Shown piece by piece: positions 17,550 through 27,186 of a DNA stretch of 64,000 nt. Positions within the stretch are counted from its first letter, which is position 1. Every line of letters begins with the position of its first letter. This stretch comes from Caballeronia glebae (lineage in GTDB: Bacteria > Pseudomonadota > Gammaproteobacteria > Burkholderiales > Burkholderiaceae): the NCBI RefSeq assembly GCF_001545035.1, contig NZ_FCOJ02000022.1, forward strand, positions 1 through 64,000, given 5' to 3'. Made by a program: the position numbers and the translations under genes. Below the pieces are notes generated by a model, which saw nothing but the letters and a program-made list of their open reading frames with translations, was not told the DNA's origin and made no database searches.

Positions 17550-19649
17550 ATGGGCGATATTCCTGCAATCGCGCGCGATCATCCGGGCTATCGCACGCGG
17601 CCCGGCTCGCGCTTTCCGCTCGGCGCAACGGTCAAGTCGGGCGGCGTCAACTTCTGCGCGTTCTGCCCGCGCGCGACGCGTGTCGAACTCGTGCTGTACG
17701 CATCGGAAGAGAGCGTCGAGCCGTTTCAGGTTATCGCGCTGACGAGCGAAACGAACCGCACGTATCTCTTCTGGCATGTGTTCGTCGAAGATCTTCCGCT
17801 GCGCTGCTGCTATACGTGGCGCGTATGCGGCCCGCTCGACGTGCCGCAGATGAGCGACGAAGCCGCGAGCCGCAAGGAACTGGTCGATCCGCACGCGCGC
17901 GGCGTGAGCGACCGCTTCTATCATCGCGGGCAGGCTGCTGGCGCGCACGCCGTCGAACATGCGTCGATCAGGGGTATCGTCACCGAGCCGCTGGATCGTC
18001 CCGTCGATGACGTGGACATCCGCACGCTCGACGACGCGATCATCTACGAACTGCATGTCGGCGGATTCACGCGGCATCCGTCTAGCGGCGTGCGTCATCC
18101 GGGCACGTTCGCGGGTCTCATCGAGAAAATCCCTTATTTGAAGGCACTCGGCGTCACGCATGTCGAACTGCTGCCCGTGATGGCCTTCGACGAACAGGAT
18201 CTTCCCGCCTTCGCTGCCGAGCGCGGGCTATGCAACTACTGGGGCTACAGCACGCATGGTTTTTACAGCCCGCATCCGCGCTACTGCGTCGAGCCCGCGC
18301 GCGCGCCGCAGGAGTTCCGCGAACTTGTCGATGCATTGCACGCCGCGGGCATTCAGGTGCTGCTCGATGTCGTGTTCAATCACACATCGGAGGCGGGCAG
18401 CAACGGACCGGTGATCCACTTCAAGGTCTTCGCCAACGACGCTTTCTATCAGACCGACCCGAACGATGCGCGCCAATACCTCGATTACACGGGCTGCGGC
18501 AACACGATCAATTGCAATCATCCGCTGGTGTCGGCGTTCATCATGCGCTGCCTCGAATACTGGGTGCGCGAACTCGGCGTCGACGGCTTTCGCTTCGATC
18601 TCGCGAGCGTCTTCGCGCGCGGCGCGCACGGCGAATTGCTGCGCACGCCGCCGTTGCCGTGGGCGATGGAAGCATCGCCGATACTCGCGCGCGTTCCGTT
18701 GATTGCCGAGGCGTGGGATGCGGGCGGGCTCTATCACGTGGGCGCGTTTCCGGGCATGGACTGGGCGGAGTGGAACGGACGCTACCGCGACGCGATCCGG
18801 CGCTTCGTGCGCGGCGATCCGGGCATGGTCGGCGAAGTGTGTACGCGCATCGCGGGCAGCGCGGACCTCTATGAGGACGATGGCCGTCTGCCCGCGAACA
18901 GCATCAACTTCGTGACGTGTCACGATGGCTTCACGCTTGGCGATCTCGTCAGCTATGACGCCAAGCACAACGAGGCGAACGGCGAGGACAACCGCGACGG
19001 CAGCAACGACAATCTGTCGTGGAATTGCGGCGCGGAAGGCGAAACGGACGATGCCGCGATCGCCGGCCTGCGTCTTCGGCAGGCGCGCAACTTCATCGCG
19101 ATCCTGCTGCTGAGCCAGGGCGTGCCGATGCTGCTCGCAGGCGACGAACTCTTGCGCAGTCAGCGCGGCAACAACAACGCGTTCTGTCAGGACAACGCGC
19201 TCTCGTGGATGGACTGGAATCTTGCCGGCGACGCGCCCGACATGCTGCGCTTCGTGCGCGAGATGATCGCGCTGCGCAAGCGTCACGCGAGCCTGCGCCG
19301 CCGCCGCTTTCTGACGGGACGTCCCGCGCATGGTCAAATACATCCCGATGTCGCGTGGCACGGCGAACGTCTCGACGCGCCCGCGTGGCACGACCCCGGC
19401 GCGCGCTTCGTCGCGTTCACGCTCGCGGGGCACGCGCCGGACGAGCCGATGCTGCACGTCATCCTCAACATGAACGACGACGGTCGCGACGTCGCGTTGC
19501 CGGTTCCCGTCAATGGAAGCTGGCGGCGTATTGTCGATACGTCTGCTGAATCGCCGCGCGACATTGTGCCGGATTGCGAAACGGCGCTCGTTGAACGTGG
19601 CGCGTGCCGTGTCGGGGCGCGTAGCGTGATCGTGCTCGAATCGCGCTGA
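17550..19649 (+). CDS. glgX: glycogen debranching enzyme GlgX
   Basis: GH13 isoamylase-type enzyme of 699 residues that hydrolyses alpha-1,6 branches of glycogen or limit dextrin. The N-terminal CBM48-like domain covers about residues 10-120; the TIM-barrel residues are nucleophile Asp350 (GFRFDLAS), acid/base Glu387 (IAEAWD) and transition-state Asp459 (TCHDG), spaced as in characterised GlgX. The DVVFNHTSEAGSNGP loop is typical. GGGAG precedes the ATG at 17550. It stands alone, without other glg genes in the window. Confidence 0.93.
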   Translation: MGDIPAIARDHPGYRTRPGSRFPLGATVKSGGVNFCAFCPRATRVELVLYASEESVEPFQVIALTSETNRTYLFWHVFVEDLPLRCCYTWRVCGPLDVPQMSDEAASRKELVDPHARGVSDRFYHRGQAAGAHAVEHASIRGIVTEPLDRPVDDVDIRTLDDAIIYELHVGGFTRHPSSGVRHPGTFAGLIEKIPYLKALGVTHVELLPVMAFDEQDLPAFAAERGLCNYWGYSTHGFYSPHPRYCVEPARAPQEFRELVDALHAAGIQVLLDVVFNHTSEAGSNGPVIHFKVFANDAFYQTDPNDARQYLDYTGCGNTINCNHPLVSAFIMRCLEYWVRELGVDGFRFDLASVFARGAHGELLRTPPLPWAMEASPILARVPLIAEAWDAGGLYHVGAFPGMDWAEWNGRYRDAIRRFVRGDPGMVGEVCTRIAGSADLYEDDGRLPANSINFVTCHDGFTLGDLVSYDAKHNEANGEDNRDGSNDNLSWNCGAEGETDDAAIAGLRLRQARNFIAILLLSQGVPMLLAGDELLRSQRGNNNAFCQDNALSWMDWNLAGDAPDMLRFVREMIALRKRHASLRRRRFLTGRPAHGQIHPDVAWHGERLDAPAWHDPGARFVAFTLAGHAPDEPMLHVILNMNDDGRDVALPVPVNGSWRRIVDTSAESPRDIVPDCETALVERGACRVGARSVIVLESR

Positions 19650-19738
19650 AACCGCACGGTGATGCTGGACTGCGCGACGCAAACCGACTTTAATGTTCGT
19701 GTACTGCCGAGTTGCTTTGTCCACCCACAGGAGGCGGA

Positions 19739-21328
19739 ATGGATGCAGTCAGGACCTTTCTCGAAAATCAATCGCTATTCGCGCTCTTTCTGACAATCGC
19801 GCTGGGTTATCTGATCGGCGAAATCAACATCAAGGGTGTCGCGCTCGGGTCCGGCGCGGTGTTGTTCGTCGGGCTCGCGATCGGCGCATTCGCGCCGAAG
19901 TCCGCACCGCCGCCGTTGCTCGGCACGCTGGGGCTGCTGCTGTTTCTTTATGGCATCGGCATTCAGTACGGCGCGCAGTTCTTTCACGGGCTGACGAGCC
20001 GCGAGGGCATGAAGGCGAACATGGCCGCGTGCATCGGCGTAATCGCTGCGGGTCTCGTGTCCTGCGCCTTCATCCACTTCGGCATCAAGCTGGCCGACGC
20101 GCTCGGCATGTTCGCGGGCAGTGGCACCAGCACGGCGAGCCTGCAGGTCGCGATCGCATCGATGAAAAGCAGCGACGCGGCCGTGGCGTACAGTATTTCG
20201 TATCCGTTCGGCGTCGCCGGTCCGATCCTGTTCATCTATCTGCTCAACGTTGCGCTGAAGGTAAAGATTCAGAAGCCGCCCGCGAAGTTGATCGAAACAG
20301 CGGAGATCGCATTGCGAAACGCGAGCCTCTTCGGACTCACGTTACTGGAACTATCGAGCCGTCTGCCTTCGGGCGTGGCGATCGCGGCGGTGCGGCGCGC
20401 GCATCACAATCAGTTGCCTACTGCCGACCTCACGCTGCGCGCCGACGACGTGCTGCTCGCCACGAGCACCGACCGCCGTCTGCTCGATGAAGCCACCAGG
20501 CTGTGCGGCGAAGCGCAGCCGGGACGCATGTCGAGCCATCGCGAGGACCTCGACTATATGCGCGTGTTCGCGTCGAACCCGGCGGTCGTCGGCATGGCGC
20601 TCGGCGACATTCGCTTTCCCGATGGCGTGAACTGCGCGATCGCCCACGTGCGGCGCGGCGACGCGGACATGCTCTCGACACCCGATCTCATCCTCGAAGC
20701 GGGCGATCGTGTCGGCCTGCTCGTGAATCGCGCGCATCAGCCGGCCATGCGCACGTTCTTCGGCGATTCGATCAAGGGCACGGCGGATCTGAGCTTCATC
20801 TGCCTGGGCATCGGCGCGGCGGTGGGCCTCCTGGTCGGCGCGATTCCGCTGCCGATTCCCGGCCTCGGCGCGTTCAGCCTGGGACTCGCCGCGTTGCTGC
20901 TGGTCGCGCTGTGTCTGGGCAAGGCGCGGCGCAACGGGCCGTTCGTCTGGGTCATGCCGCTCTCGGCGAACCTCGTGTTGCGCAATCTCGGCCTCACGAT
21001 TTTTCTCGCGCAAGTCGGCATTTCATGCGGGCCGAAGTTCGTCGCGACCGTGGGCACCGCCGGCCCGATTCTGCTGATCTACGGCATCATCACGCTGCTG
21101 GTTCTCGTGGCCGTCACGGCGGTGTTCTGCCTGTGGATCTTCAAGCTGCCCTTCGATACGTCGATCGGTGTGATCTGCGGCGCAACCGGCAATCCGGCGA
21201 TCCTCGCGTTCGCCAATCGCATTGCGCCGACGGATAAGCCCGACATCATGTACGCGATGATTTTTCCGTCGATGACCATCGTCAAAGTGCTATTCGTGCA
21301 GATCGCCATATCGCTTGCCGCAGGTTAG
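19739..21328 (+). CDS. AspT/YidE-type aspartate:alanine exchanger family transporter
   Basis: Inner-membrane transporter of 529 residues with the AAE-family plan: about five membrane segments (residues 10-185), a cytoplasmic RCK_C/TrkA-C-like middle (about 190-345, ending LEAGDRVGLLVN), then five to six more segments. Both halves carry the duplicated GSGTSTAS / CGATGNPAI loops typical of the family. A strong AGGAGG site precedes the ATG. It is followed 42 bp later by D-lactate dehydrogenase, suggesting organic- or amino-acid exchange in fermentative conditions (inference); aspartate/alanine or succinate are possible substrates. Confidence 0.88.
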   Translation: MDAVRTFLENQSLFALFLTIALGYLIGEINIKGVALGSGAVLFVGLAIGAFAPKSAPPPLLGTLGLLLFLYGIGIQYGAQFFHGLTSREGMKANMAACIGVIAAGLVSCAFIHFGIKLADALGMFAGSGTSTASLQVAIASMKSSDAAVAYSISYPFGVAGPILFIYLLNVALKVKIQKPPAKLIETAEIALRNASLFGLTLLELSSRLPSGVAIAAVRRAHHNQLPTADLTLRADDVLLATSTDRRLLDEATRLCGEAQPGRMSSHREDLDYMRVFASNPAVVGMALGDIRFPDGVNCAIAHVRRGDADMLSTPDLILEAGDRVGLLVNRAHQPAMRTFFGDSIKGTADLSFICLGIGAAVGLLVGAIPLPIPGLGAFSLGLAALLLVALCLGKARRNGPFVWVMPLSANLVLRNLGLTIFLAQVGISCGPKFVATVGTAGPILLIYGIITLLVLVAVTAVFCLWIFKLPFDTSIGVICGATGNPAILAFANRIAPTDKPDIMYAMIFPSMTIVKVLFVQIAISLAAG

Positions 21329-21370
21329 GCTTTGTCCCAGCATGCCATCTGAATCTGGAAGGAGGACATC

Positions 21371-22366
21371 ATGGAAGTGGCGATCTACAGTTCGACGCCT
21401 TACGAGCGCCAGTATCTCGATCAGGCCAACAAGGCCGAAAACCATAAGCTCAAATACCACGACATGTCGCTCGACATGGACACGGTCGAGCTCGCGGCGG
21501 GCTACGGCGCCGTCTGCATCTTCGTCAACGACACGGCCAATGCCGAGGTGCTCGAAGCGCTGCACAAGGGCGGCACGCGTCTGGTGGCGCTGCGCTGCAC
21601 CGGCTTCAATAACGTCGATCTCGCCGCCGCCGCGAAGCTCGGCATAAGGGTGGTCCGCGTCGTCAACTATTCGCCGAACTCGGTGGCGGAACACGCGGTC
21701 GCGCTGCTGCTCGCGATCAATCGCAAGGTGCATCGCGCGTACAACCGCACGCGCGATTCGAACTTCTCGCTCGACGGCCTCATCGGTTTCGATCTATATG
21801 GCAAAACGGTCGCGGTGGTGGGAACGGGCAAGATCGGCTGCGTGTTCGCGAAGATCATGCAGGGCTTCGGCTGCGACGTCTTCGGTTACGATCCGTATCC
21901 GTCGAAGCAGTTCGAGGCGCTGGGGCTGAAGTATGCGACCGTGGGCGAGATCGGCGCGCGCGCGGACATTGTCGCGCTCTTTTGTCCGCTCACGCCGCAG
22001 ACGTATCACATCATCAACTCGGAGACGCTCAAGCGCGCGAAGCCCGGCGCGTTGCTCGTGAATACGAGCCGCGGCGGGCTCATCGACACCGAAGCCGTGA
22101 TCGAGGCGTTGAAGACCGGCCAGTTGGGCGGTCTCGCCATCGACGTCTACGAACAGGAGGCCGATCTCTTCTTCCGCGATCTCTCAAGCGAGATCATCAA
22201 AGACGATGTTTTTCAGCGGCTCGTCTCATTTCCGAATGTCATCGTGACAGGGCATCAGGCTTATCTGACGCGCGAAGCATTGACGACGATCTGCGAGACC
22301 ACGCTTGAAAGCATCACGGCATTCGAGAAAGATCAACCTCTGGAAAACGAGGTGAAGGCCGGATAG
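21371..22366 (+). CDS. ldhA: D-lactate dehydrogenase (2-hydroxyacid dehydrogenase)
   Basis: Cytoplasmic NAD-dependent reductase of pyruvate to D-lactate, 331 residues. The NAD site GTGKIG lies near residue 150, catalytic Arg is in NTSRGGLID, Glu in DVYEQEA and His in VTGHQAYLT; the FFRDLSSEIIKDD insertion is characteristic of LdhA rather than glycerate dehydrogenases. AAGGAGG lies seven bases before the ATG. It follows an AspT-type exchanger and precedes a membrane protein by 8 bp, so all three may form a unit. It fits a fermentative or low-oxygen role with the acetate kinase cluster further on. Confidence 0.92.
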   Translation: MEVAIYSSTPYERQYLDQANKAENHKLKYHDMSLDMDTVELAAGYGAVCIFVNDTANAEVLEALHKGGTRLVALRCTGFNNVDLAAAAKLGIRVVRVVNYSPNSVAEHAVALLLAINRKVHRAYNRTRDSNFSLDGLIGFDLYGKTVAVVGTGKIGCVFAKIMQGFGCDVFGYDPYPSKQFEALGLKYATVGEIGARADIVALFCPLTPQTYHIINSETLKRAKPGALLVNTSRGGLIDTEAVIEALKTGQLGGLAIDVYEQEADLFFRDLSSEIIKDDVFQRLVSFPNVIVTGHQAYLTREALTTICETTLESITAFEKDQPLENEVKAG

Positions 22367-22374
22367 CCGCGCTC

Positions 22375-23046
22375 ATGCACGAGGAGAATTCGCCCGGCGC
22401 ACGCGCGCGCGAGCCGGTGCTCGATACCGTCGACCGCGTGTCGGAGTTGTGCTTCGGCCTGTTCATGGCGCTGACCTTCGTCGGCACGGTATCGGCGGCG
22501 ACGGGCGGCGAGGCGGCGGGGCGCAAGATGCTTTACACGGCGCTCGGCTGCAATCTCGCGTGGGGCCTCGCCGACGCCGTCATGTATCTCGTGCGCACGA
22601 TCGCGGACCGCGCGCGCAGGCACGCGCTCGCGCTCGCCATTCAGCGCGAGCGCGATGCGGCCGCCGGCGTGCGCGCGTTGCGCGACAGACTGTCCGCGAC
22701 GCTCGATCCGTTCATCTCCGACGACGACCTCGAATCGATACGCAAGCGCATCGCCGCGAGCGCCAGCCTGCCCGAGCGCGCGCGTTTCGTGCGCGACGAT
22801 TTTCTCGCGGCGCTGGGCATCTTCATCATCATCGTGTTGTCGACGTTTCCTGTCGCCGCTCCTTTTGTTCTTGTCAAGCATGTGCCCACCGCTCTGCTGA
22901 TTTCACGCGTGCTGACGCTCGCGATGCTGTTCTGCTGCGGCTTCGCGCTGGGCCGTTATGCGGGCTGGCGCGGCTGGAAAGCGGGTCTCGCGATGACAAC
23001 CCTCGGCGTACTCCTGACGATGGCGATCATCGTCTTAGGCGGGTAA
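22375..23046 (+). CDS. VIT1/CCC1-like membrane protein
   Basis: A 223-residue integral membrane protein starting 8 bp after ldhA. It shows two hydrophobic helices (FGLFMALTFVGTVSA and ALGCNLAWGLADAVMYL), a charged cytoplasmic stretch (about residues 80-145) and three C-terminal helices. This helix/cytoplasmic-domain/helix layout matches the VIT1/CCC1 family, some members of which move iron or manganese; the metal-binding acidic residues cannot be judged with confidence here. Function not assigned. Confidence 0.75.
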   Translation: MHEENSPGARAREPVLDTVDRVSELCFGLFMALTFVGTVSAATGGEAAGRKMLYTALGCNLAWGLADAVMYLVRTIADRARRHALALAIQRERDAAAGVRALRDRLSATLDPFISDDDLESIRKRIAASASLPERARFVRDDFLAALGIFIIIVLSTFPVAAPFVLVKHVPTALLISRVLTLAMLFCCGFALGRYAGWRGWKAGLAMTTLGVLLTMAIIVLGG

Positions 23047-23317
23047 TTAAAACCTCGCGTCGTTTGGCGAATCAGCGAATAAACACCTACGCCGCGATTC
23101 TTGAAATCGCTAAAGAGTTCGCATATCTTCGAATAGTATTCATTTGGCGCGGCCCGACGTCGGCGCGCATCAAGCTACAAACGGCACTACGAGAATAGAA
23201 ACGCTGTTCTGGTCACAAGTTATTCGCGCATTCGATCCCTGAGCTTGGAGTGGTCTGTATTACCGACTATCGCGGCGCTGTATCAGCCGCGTCACGGCCT
23301 CATGCAGGTAAGAAACG

Positions 23318-24526
23318 ATGCGTAATTTCATGAGCGTGCTTCTCGTCGCGTCCGTGCTCGCGTGCGGTGCGAACGTCTGCGCGCAGGCGCCGGCCGCGAG
23401 CGGCGCTCCGAGCGTTTCGATGAATCCGGCCGACCTGGACAAGCTCGTCGGCCCGGTCGCGCTATATCCCGACGATCTCGTTGCGATCATCTTGCCGGCA
23501 TCGACGTATCCGATTGAAATCGTGCAGGCGGACCGATTTCTCGAACGCAGAAAGAGCGATAAGAATCTGCCCGTGAACGAAGCGTGGCAAGACTCCGTGA
23601 AAGCGCTTCTCAATTACCCGGAAGTGGTCAAGAAGATGAGCGTCGATCTCGACTGGACCGTCGCACTCGGCGAAGCGGTGGTGGCGGATCAGAGCGCCGT
23701 GTTGCAGGCGGTGCAGCGCTTTCGCCGGCAGACGCAATCGGTGGGCAATCTGAAGACCGATGACAAGCAGACGGTCGTCGTCGAAAAGGAAGTCATCAAG
23801 ATCGTGCCGTCGAATCCCGAGGTCATCTACGTGCCGCAATACAACCCGACGACCGTGGTCGTGAGCAGTCCGACGCCTGTCTACACCTATGCGCCCGCGC
23901 CGTATCCCGTCTATTACTACCCGTATGCGCCGGGCGCGGCTTTCGCGACAGGTCTCATCTGGGGCGCGGCTATCACGGCGGCGTGGCACGGCGGGCACTA
24001 CGAAACCAATTACAACGGCGGCAACAACACGATCAACATCAATCGCGAGGGCAATGTCAATCGCACCGAGGTGAAGAACGAGTTGAGCAATCGCGCGGCG
24101 AATCGCAGTGCATCGGCATCGCAGCAATCGAGCACGTGGCGCTCCGAGAAGAAGCCGGGGCAAGTCTCGGGCACGAACCCGCGCGCATCGGCGCAACGGG
24201 TCGGCGACGCGCCTGCGCGCGCGGGCAGCGGCAGTGCCGGCGCGGCGGGCGGCGGCACGCAACGCGCGGCCGCGCGCACGCCGACGGCCACGCAGAACAC
24301 GCCGCGCGCGCAGAACCCCGGCAACTTTGAGGGACGCGGCGGCGATGCCTTCAGCGGTTACGGTTCGGCCCAGGGCGCACGGGCGGACAGCGCGCGCGGC
24401 GCGGCGAGCCGTCAGTCGATGTCGGGCGGACAAGGCGGCCGCAGCTTCCAGGGCGGCGGCGGCTTCTCGGGCGGAGGCGGCCGCGGCGGTTTCGGTGGCG
24501 GCGGCCGCGGCGGTGGACGTCGATAG
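23318..24526 (+). CDS. DUF3300 domain-containing exported protein
   Basis: A 402-residue secreted protein of unknown function. A signal peptide ends near VCAQA (residue 24); the DUF3300 domain (about 35-240) begins LDKLVGPVALYPDDLVA and includes PSNPEVIYVPQYNP. The C-terminal third is low complexity, Ala/Gly/Arg-rich and ends in Gly-Gly-Arg repeats, likely disordered or surface-binding. It is the first gene of a six-gene run of exported proteins. The 271-bp gap upstream holds no gene; I see no confident promoter in it. Confidence 0.88.
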   Translation: MRNFMSVLLVASVLACGANVCAQAPAASGAPSVSMNPADLDKLVGPVALYPDDLVAIILPASTYPIEIVQADRFLERRKSDKNLPVNEAWQDSVKALLNYPEVVKKMSVDLDWTVALGEAVVADQSAVLQAVQRFRRQTQSVGNLKTDDKQTVVVEKEVIKIVPSNPEVIYVPQYNPTTVVVSSPTPVYTYAPAPYPVYYYPYAPGAAFATGLIWGAAITAAWHGGHYETNYNGGNNTININREGNVNRTEVKNELSNRAANRSASASQQSSTWRSEKKPGQVSGTNPRASAQRVGDAPARAGSGSAGAAGGGTQRAAARTPTATQNTPRAQNPGNFEGRGGDAFSGYGSAQGARADSARGAASRQSMSGGQGGRSFQGGGGFSGGGGRGGFGGGGRGGGRR

Positions 24527-24536
24527 GAGCCGCGTC

Positions 24537-25451
24537 ATGAACATGTCGACTCGCATATTGGTTGCATTTGCAACTATCACGATGTTGCTCGCGCCCTTGC
24601 GCGTTCTCGCCGCGCAACAGCAGCAGACGTTCGCGACGCCCGAGGATGCCGTGAGCGCGCTCGCGCAGGCGCTGAAATCGAACGACGACGCCGCGCTCAT
24701 CGCGATCTTCGGCAACGCGCACAAGCAGCTCGTCGTGACGCCCGACGAAGCCGAAAATCGCGAGTTGCGCGCCAACGCGCTTGCCGAATTCGAGGCGTTT
24801 CACATGCTGGAGGAAACGTCGCCGGACCGCCGCATTCTGCGTATCGGCGACGAAGCGTGGCCAATGCCGATTCCCCTCGTGCGCGAGCACGGCGCGTGGC
24901 GCTTCGCGACCGAAGAGGGCGAGCAGGAAGTGCTGGACCGGCGCATCGGTGCGAACGAGCGCGAGGCGATCAAGGTGTTGCACGCGTATCTCGATGCGCA
25001 ACGCGAGTACGCGACGCGCGACCGCACGGGAGACGGCGTGCTGCAATACGCGCGCAAGCTCGGCAGTTCGCCCGGCAAGCGCGACGGACTCTATTGGCCC
25101 GCCGATGAATCGAAGGGCGAAGAGTTGAGTCCGTTCGGCCCGTTGATTGCCGCGAGCGCCAATTATTTCAAGGATCGAAACCCCGGCGACGCTTACCACG
25201 GATACTATTTTCGCATCCTGACGAAGCAGGGAAAGCACGCGCCGGGCGGCGCTTTCAGCTATATCATCAACGGGCGGATGCTGGCGGGCTTTGCGATGGC
25301 CGCGTATCCCGCGCAATACGGCGCGAGCGGCGTGATGACTTTCATTGTCAATAACAACGGCGTCGTGTATCAAAAGAATCGTGGTGCGTCCGCGCCGCCG
25401 CTGACGGAATTCGATCCCGATTCATCCTGGACCCGTGTGCAGGAGTTTTGA
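24537..25451 (+). CDS. DUF2950 domain-containing exported protein
   Basis: A 304-residue protein with an N-terminal signal sequence (MLLAPLRVLA, cleavage around residue 25) and a DUF2950 domain filling the rest, with FATPEDAVSALAQALKSND at its start and the conserved GYYFRILTKQGKHAPGGAFSY block near residue 220. The ATG at 24537 follows TAGGAGCC and lies 10 bp after the DUF3300 stop; DUF3300 and DUF2950 genes are frequently adjacent in proteobacteria. Periplasmic or envelope location is likely. No catalytic residues recognised. Confidence 0.88.
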   Translation: MNMSTRILVAFATITMLLAPLRVLAAQQQQTFATPEDAVSALAQALKSNDDAALIAIFGNAHKQLVVTPDEAENRELRANALAEFEAFHMLEETSPDRRILRIGDEAWPMPIPLVREHGAWRFATEEGEQEVLDRRIGANEREAIKVLHAYLDAQREYATRDRTGDGVLQYARKLGSSPGKRDGLYWPADESKGEELSPFGPLIAASANYFKDRNPGDAYHGYYFRILTKQGKHAPGGAFSYIINGRMLAGFAMAAYPAQYGASGVMTFIVNNNGVVYQKNRGASAPPLTEFDPDSSWTRVQEF

Positions 25452-25529
25452 AAAATGAACGGGCGCGGATCTCGTGGAATCGACGAAATCTTGAATCGCT
25501 TGAACGCTCGAAACAGGCAAGGAGTCGCC

Positions 25530-26003
25530 ATGAATGCAAACAGATTGCGTGCCGGTTGCGCCATCGTGATCACCGTGATCGCGCTCGACGCGCTCGCGCA
25601 GAGCAAGCCGATCGCTTATCCGGCCAAGGGGCAAAGCGCGCAGAAACAGCAAAGCGACGACGGCGCGTGCTATAGCTGGGCGAAGAGCAACACGGGTATC
25701 GACCCGGCCACCGCATCGGCGGCGCCGCCACCGCAAGGCGGACCGGCCGTCGGCGGCGGCGAGCGTGTAGGCGGCGCGGCGCGCGGCGCGGCGGGCGGCG
25801 CGGTGATCGGCGCGATCACGGGCGATGCGGGCAAGGGCGCGGCTATCGGCGCAACCGCTGGCACGATGGCCGGCGGCGCGCGCGCGCGGCAGAACAAGCG
25901 GGCGCAGGAAGCCAACGCACAGGCGCAGAGCCAGGGCGCGATGTCGACGTACTATCGCGCGTGGTCGGCGTGCATGCAGGGACGCGGTTACACGATTCAA
26001 TAA
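25530..26003 (+). CDS. glycine zipper family exported protein
   Basis: A 157-residue protein with a signal peptide (cleavage after ALDALA) and two glycine-zipper helices around residues 75-115 (GAARGAAGGAVIGAITGD and AAIGATAGTMAGGARA), typical of envelope proteins that oligomerise in membranes. Two cysteines (in GACYSW and SACMQG) could form a disulfide. AAGGAG precedes the ATG at 25530; an in-frame ATG at 25455 would give a poor N-terminus. Third member of the six-gene envelope run. Confidence 0.8.
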   Translation: MNANRLRAGCAIVITVIALDALAQSKPIAYPAKGQSAQKQQSDDGACYSWAKSNTGIDPATASAAPPPQGGPAVGGGERVGGAARGAAGGAVIGAITGDAGKGAAIGATAGTMAGGARARQNKRAQEANAQAQSQGAMSTYYRAWSACMQGRGYTIQ

Positions 26004-26039
26004 GCTCATTGCAGCGTCGATAGAACAAGGAGCGCGATC

Positions 26040-26627
26040 ATGAAACGCCGCAGCCTCGTTGTCTTGTCGTGTCTTGCGATTTCCGCAAGCGCATTTTCGG
26101 CCGGGCCTCAGGCGGACGTGAGCGTCGTGCAGAACCCGGACGGCGCCACGGTGCAGGGCGTCGCGAAGGTCACGGCGACCATCGTCGGCATCGATCCGGC
26201 GACGCGCACCGTCACGCTGAAAACGTCTTCGGGCAAGGTGATGGAACTGGAAGTCACGAACGAAGCGCGCAACTTCGATCAACTTGCACTCGGCGATGTC
26301 GTCAACGCGCAGTATCGCGAGTCGCTGACACTGAGTCTCCTCGACAAGAAGACGCAGCCGTCGCTCTCGGAGAACGACACGGGCCAGCGCGCGCCGGCCG
26401 GTGCGAAGCCGGGCGGCGAAATCGGACGCGAAGTGACGGTCATCGCCGATGTCATCGCCGTCGATCGTCATGCGAAGACTGTCACGCTACGCGGTCCGCG
26501 CGGCGAAACGGTGGAGCTGCGTGTACACGATCCCGAACGCCTGAAGCGCGTCAAGAAGGGCGATCAGGTGAAGGCCGTTTATACGGAAGCGTTCGCGATA
26601 TCCGTGGAACCCGCCGTGACGAAATAA
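26040..26627 (+). CDS. exported protein with duplicated small beta domain
   Basis: A 195-residue protein not matched to a named family. After a signal peptide (ending SAFSA) come two repeats of about 55 residues: the first from ATIVGIDPATRTVTLKT and the second from ADVIAVDRHAKTVTLRG; both continue with a Val/Glu-rich strand, a ...LxxGD-V-A-Y pattern and an acidic end. The repeat suggests two OB-like or beta-barrel ligand-binding units in the periplasm (inference). AAGGAG lies before the ATG; spacing of 36 bp to the preceding gene supports co-transcription. Confidence 0.8.
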   Translation: MKRRSLVVLSCLAISASAFSAGPQADVSVVQNPDGATVQGVAKVTATIVGIDPATRTVTLKTSSGKVMELEVTNEARNFDQLALGDVVNAQYRESLTLSLLDKKTQPSLSENDTGQRAPAGAKPGGEIGREVTVIADVIAVDRHAKTVTLRGPRGETVELRVHDPERLKRVKKGDQVKAVYTEAFAISVEPAVTK

Positions 26628-26662
26628 AGCGGCACGCAGCGTGGCGCACGCGGGAGAGACCA

Positions 26663-27175
26663 ATGAAAAAACGCTTTGCATTCGCATTGACGCACGGCGC
26701 ATGCGCCATCGCGCTCACGCTCGCCGGTTGCGCGCAGCCGGAGCAGCGCGTGCAGCCCGGCATGGATCAGCAGGCGATCGTCGCGAAGCTCGGGCCGCCG
26801 AAGGAAACCTACGACCTGCCCAACGGCGGCAAGCGTCTCATGTGGCCCACGCAGCCGATGGGATCGACGACCACCGCCGTCGATCTCGATGCGTCGGGCA
26901 ATACGGTCAGTGTTCGGCAAGTGCTTCAGGAAAACGAGTTCTATCGCGCCGAGGTCAACAAGTGGACGAACAAGGACGTGTTGGTCGCGTTCGGACGCCC
27001 GTTCGAGACGGCCTATTTCAAGCGGATGGATCGTGAGGTGTGGTCGTATCGATACATGGAGAACAACATCGACCACATGCTCTTTCATTTTTATTTCGAT
27101 GCTCAGGGCGTGCTCAGGCAGACGCAGAAGCAGCCCGATCCGAAATACGATCCGAGCCAGCGCAACGTGCTTTAA
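26663..27175 (+). CDS. BamE/SmpA-like lipoprotein
   Basis: A 170-residue lipoprotein with a lipobox LAGC (Cys at about residue 22). The segment RVQPGMDQQAIVAKLGPPKETY matches the SmpA/OmlA (BamE) opening, with a probable second copy around NKWTNKDVLVAFGRPFETAYF, giving a tandem BamE-like fold. It is not the housekeeping BamE, which is shorter and single-domain. GGGAGAG precedes the ATG. Fifth gene of the envelope run; an outer-membrane-associated role is inferred. Confidence 0.8.
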   Translation: MKKRFAFALTHGACAIALTLAGCAQPEQRVQPGMDQQAIVAKLGPPKETYDLPNGGKRLMWPTQPMGSTTTAVDLDASGNTVSVRQVLQENEFYRAEVNKWTNKDVLVAFGRPFETAYFKRMDREVWSYRYMENNIDHMLFHFYFDAQGVLRQTQKQPDPKYDPSQRNVL

Positions 27176-27186
27176 CGGAGACGGTC

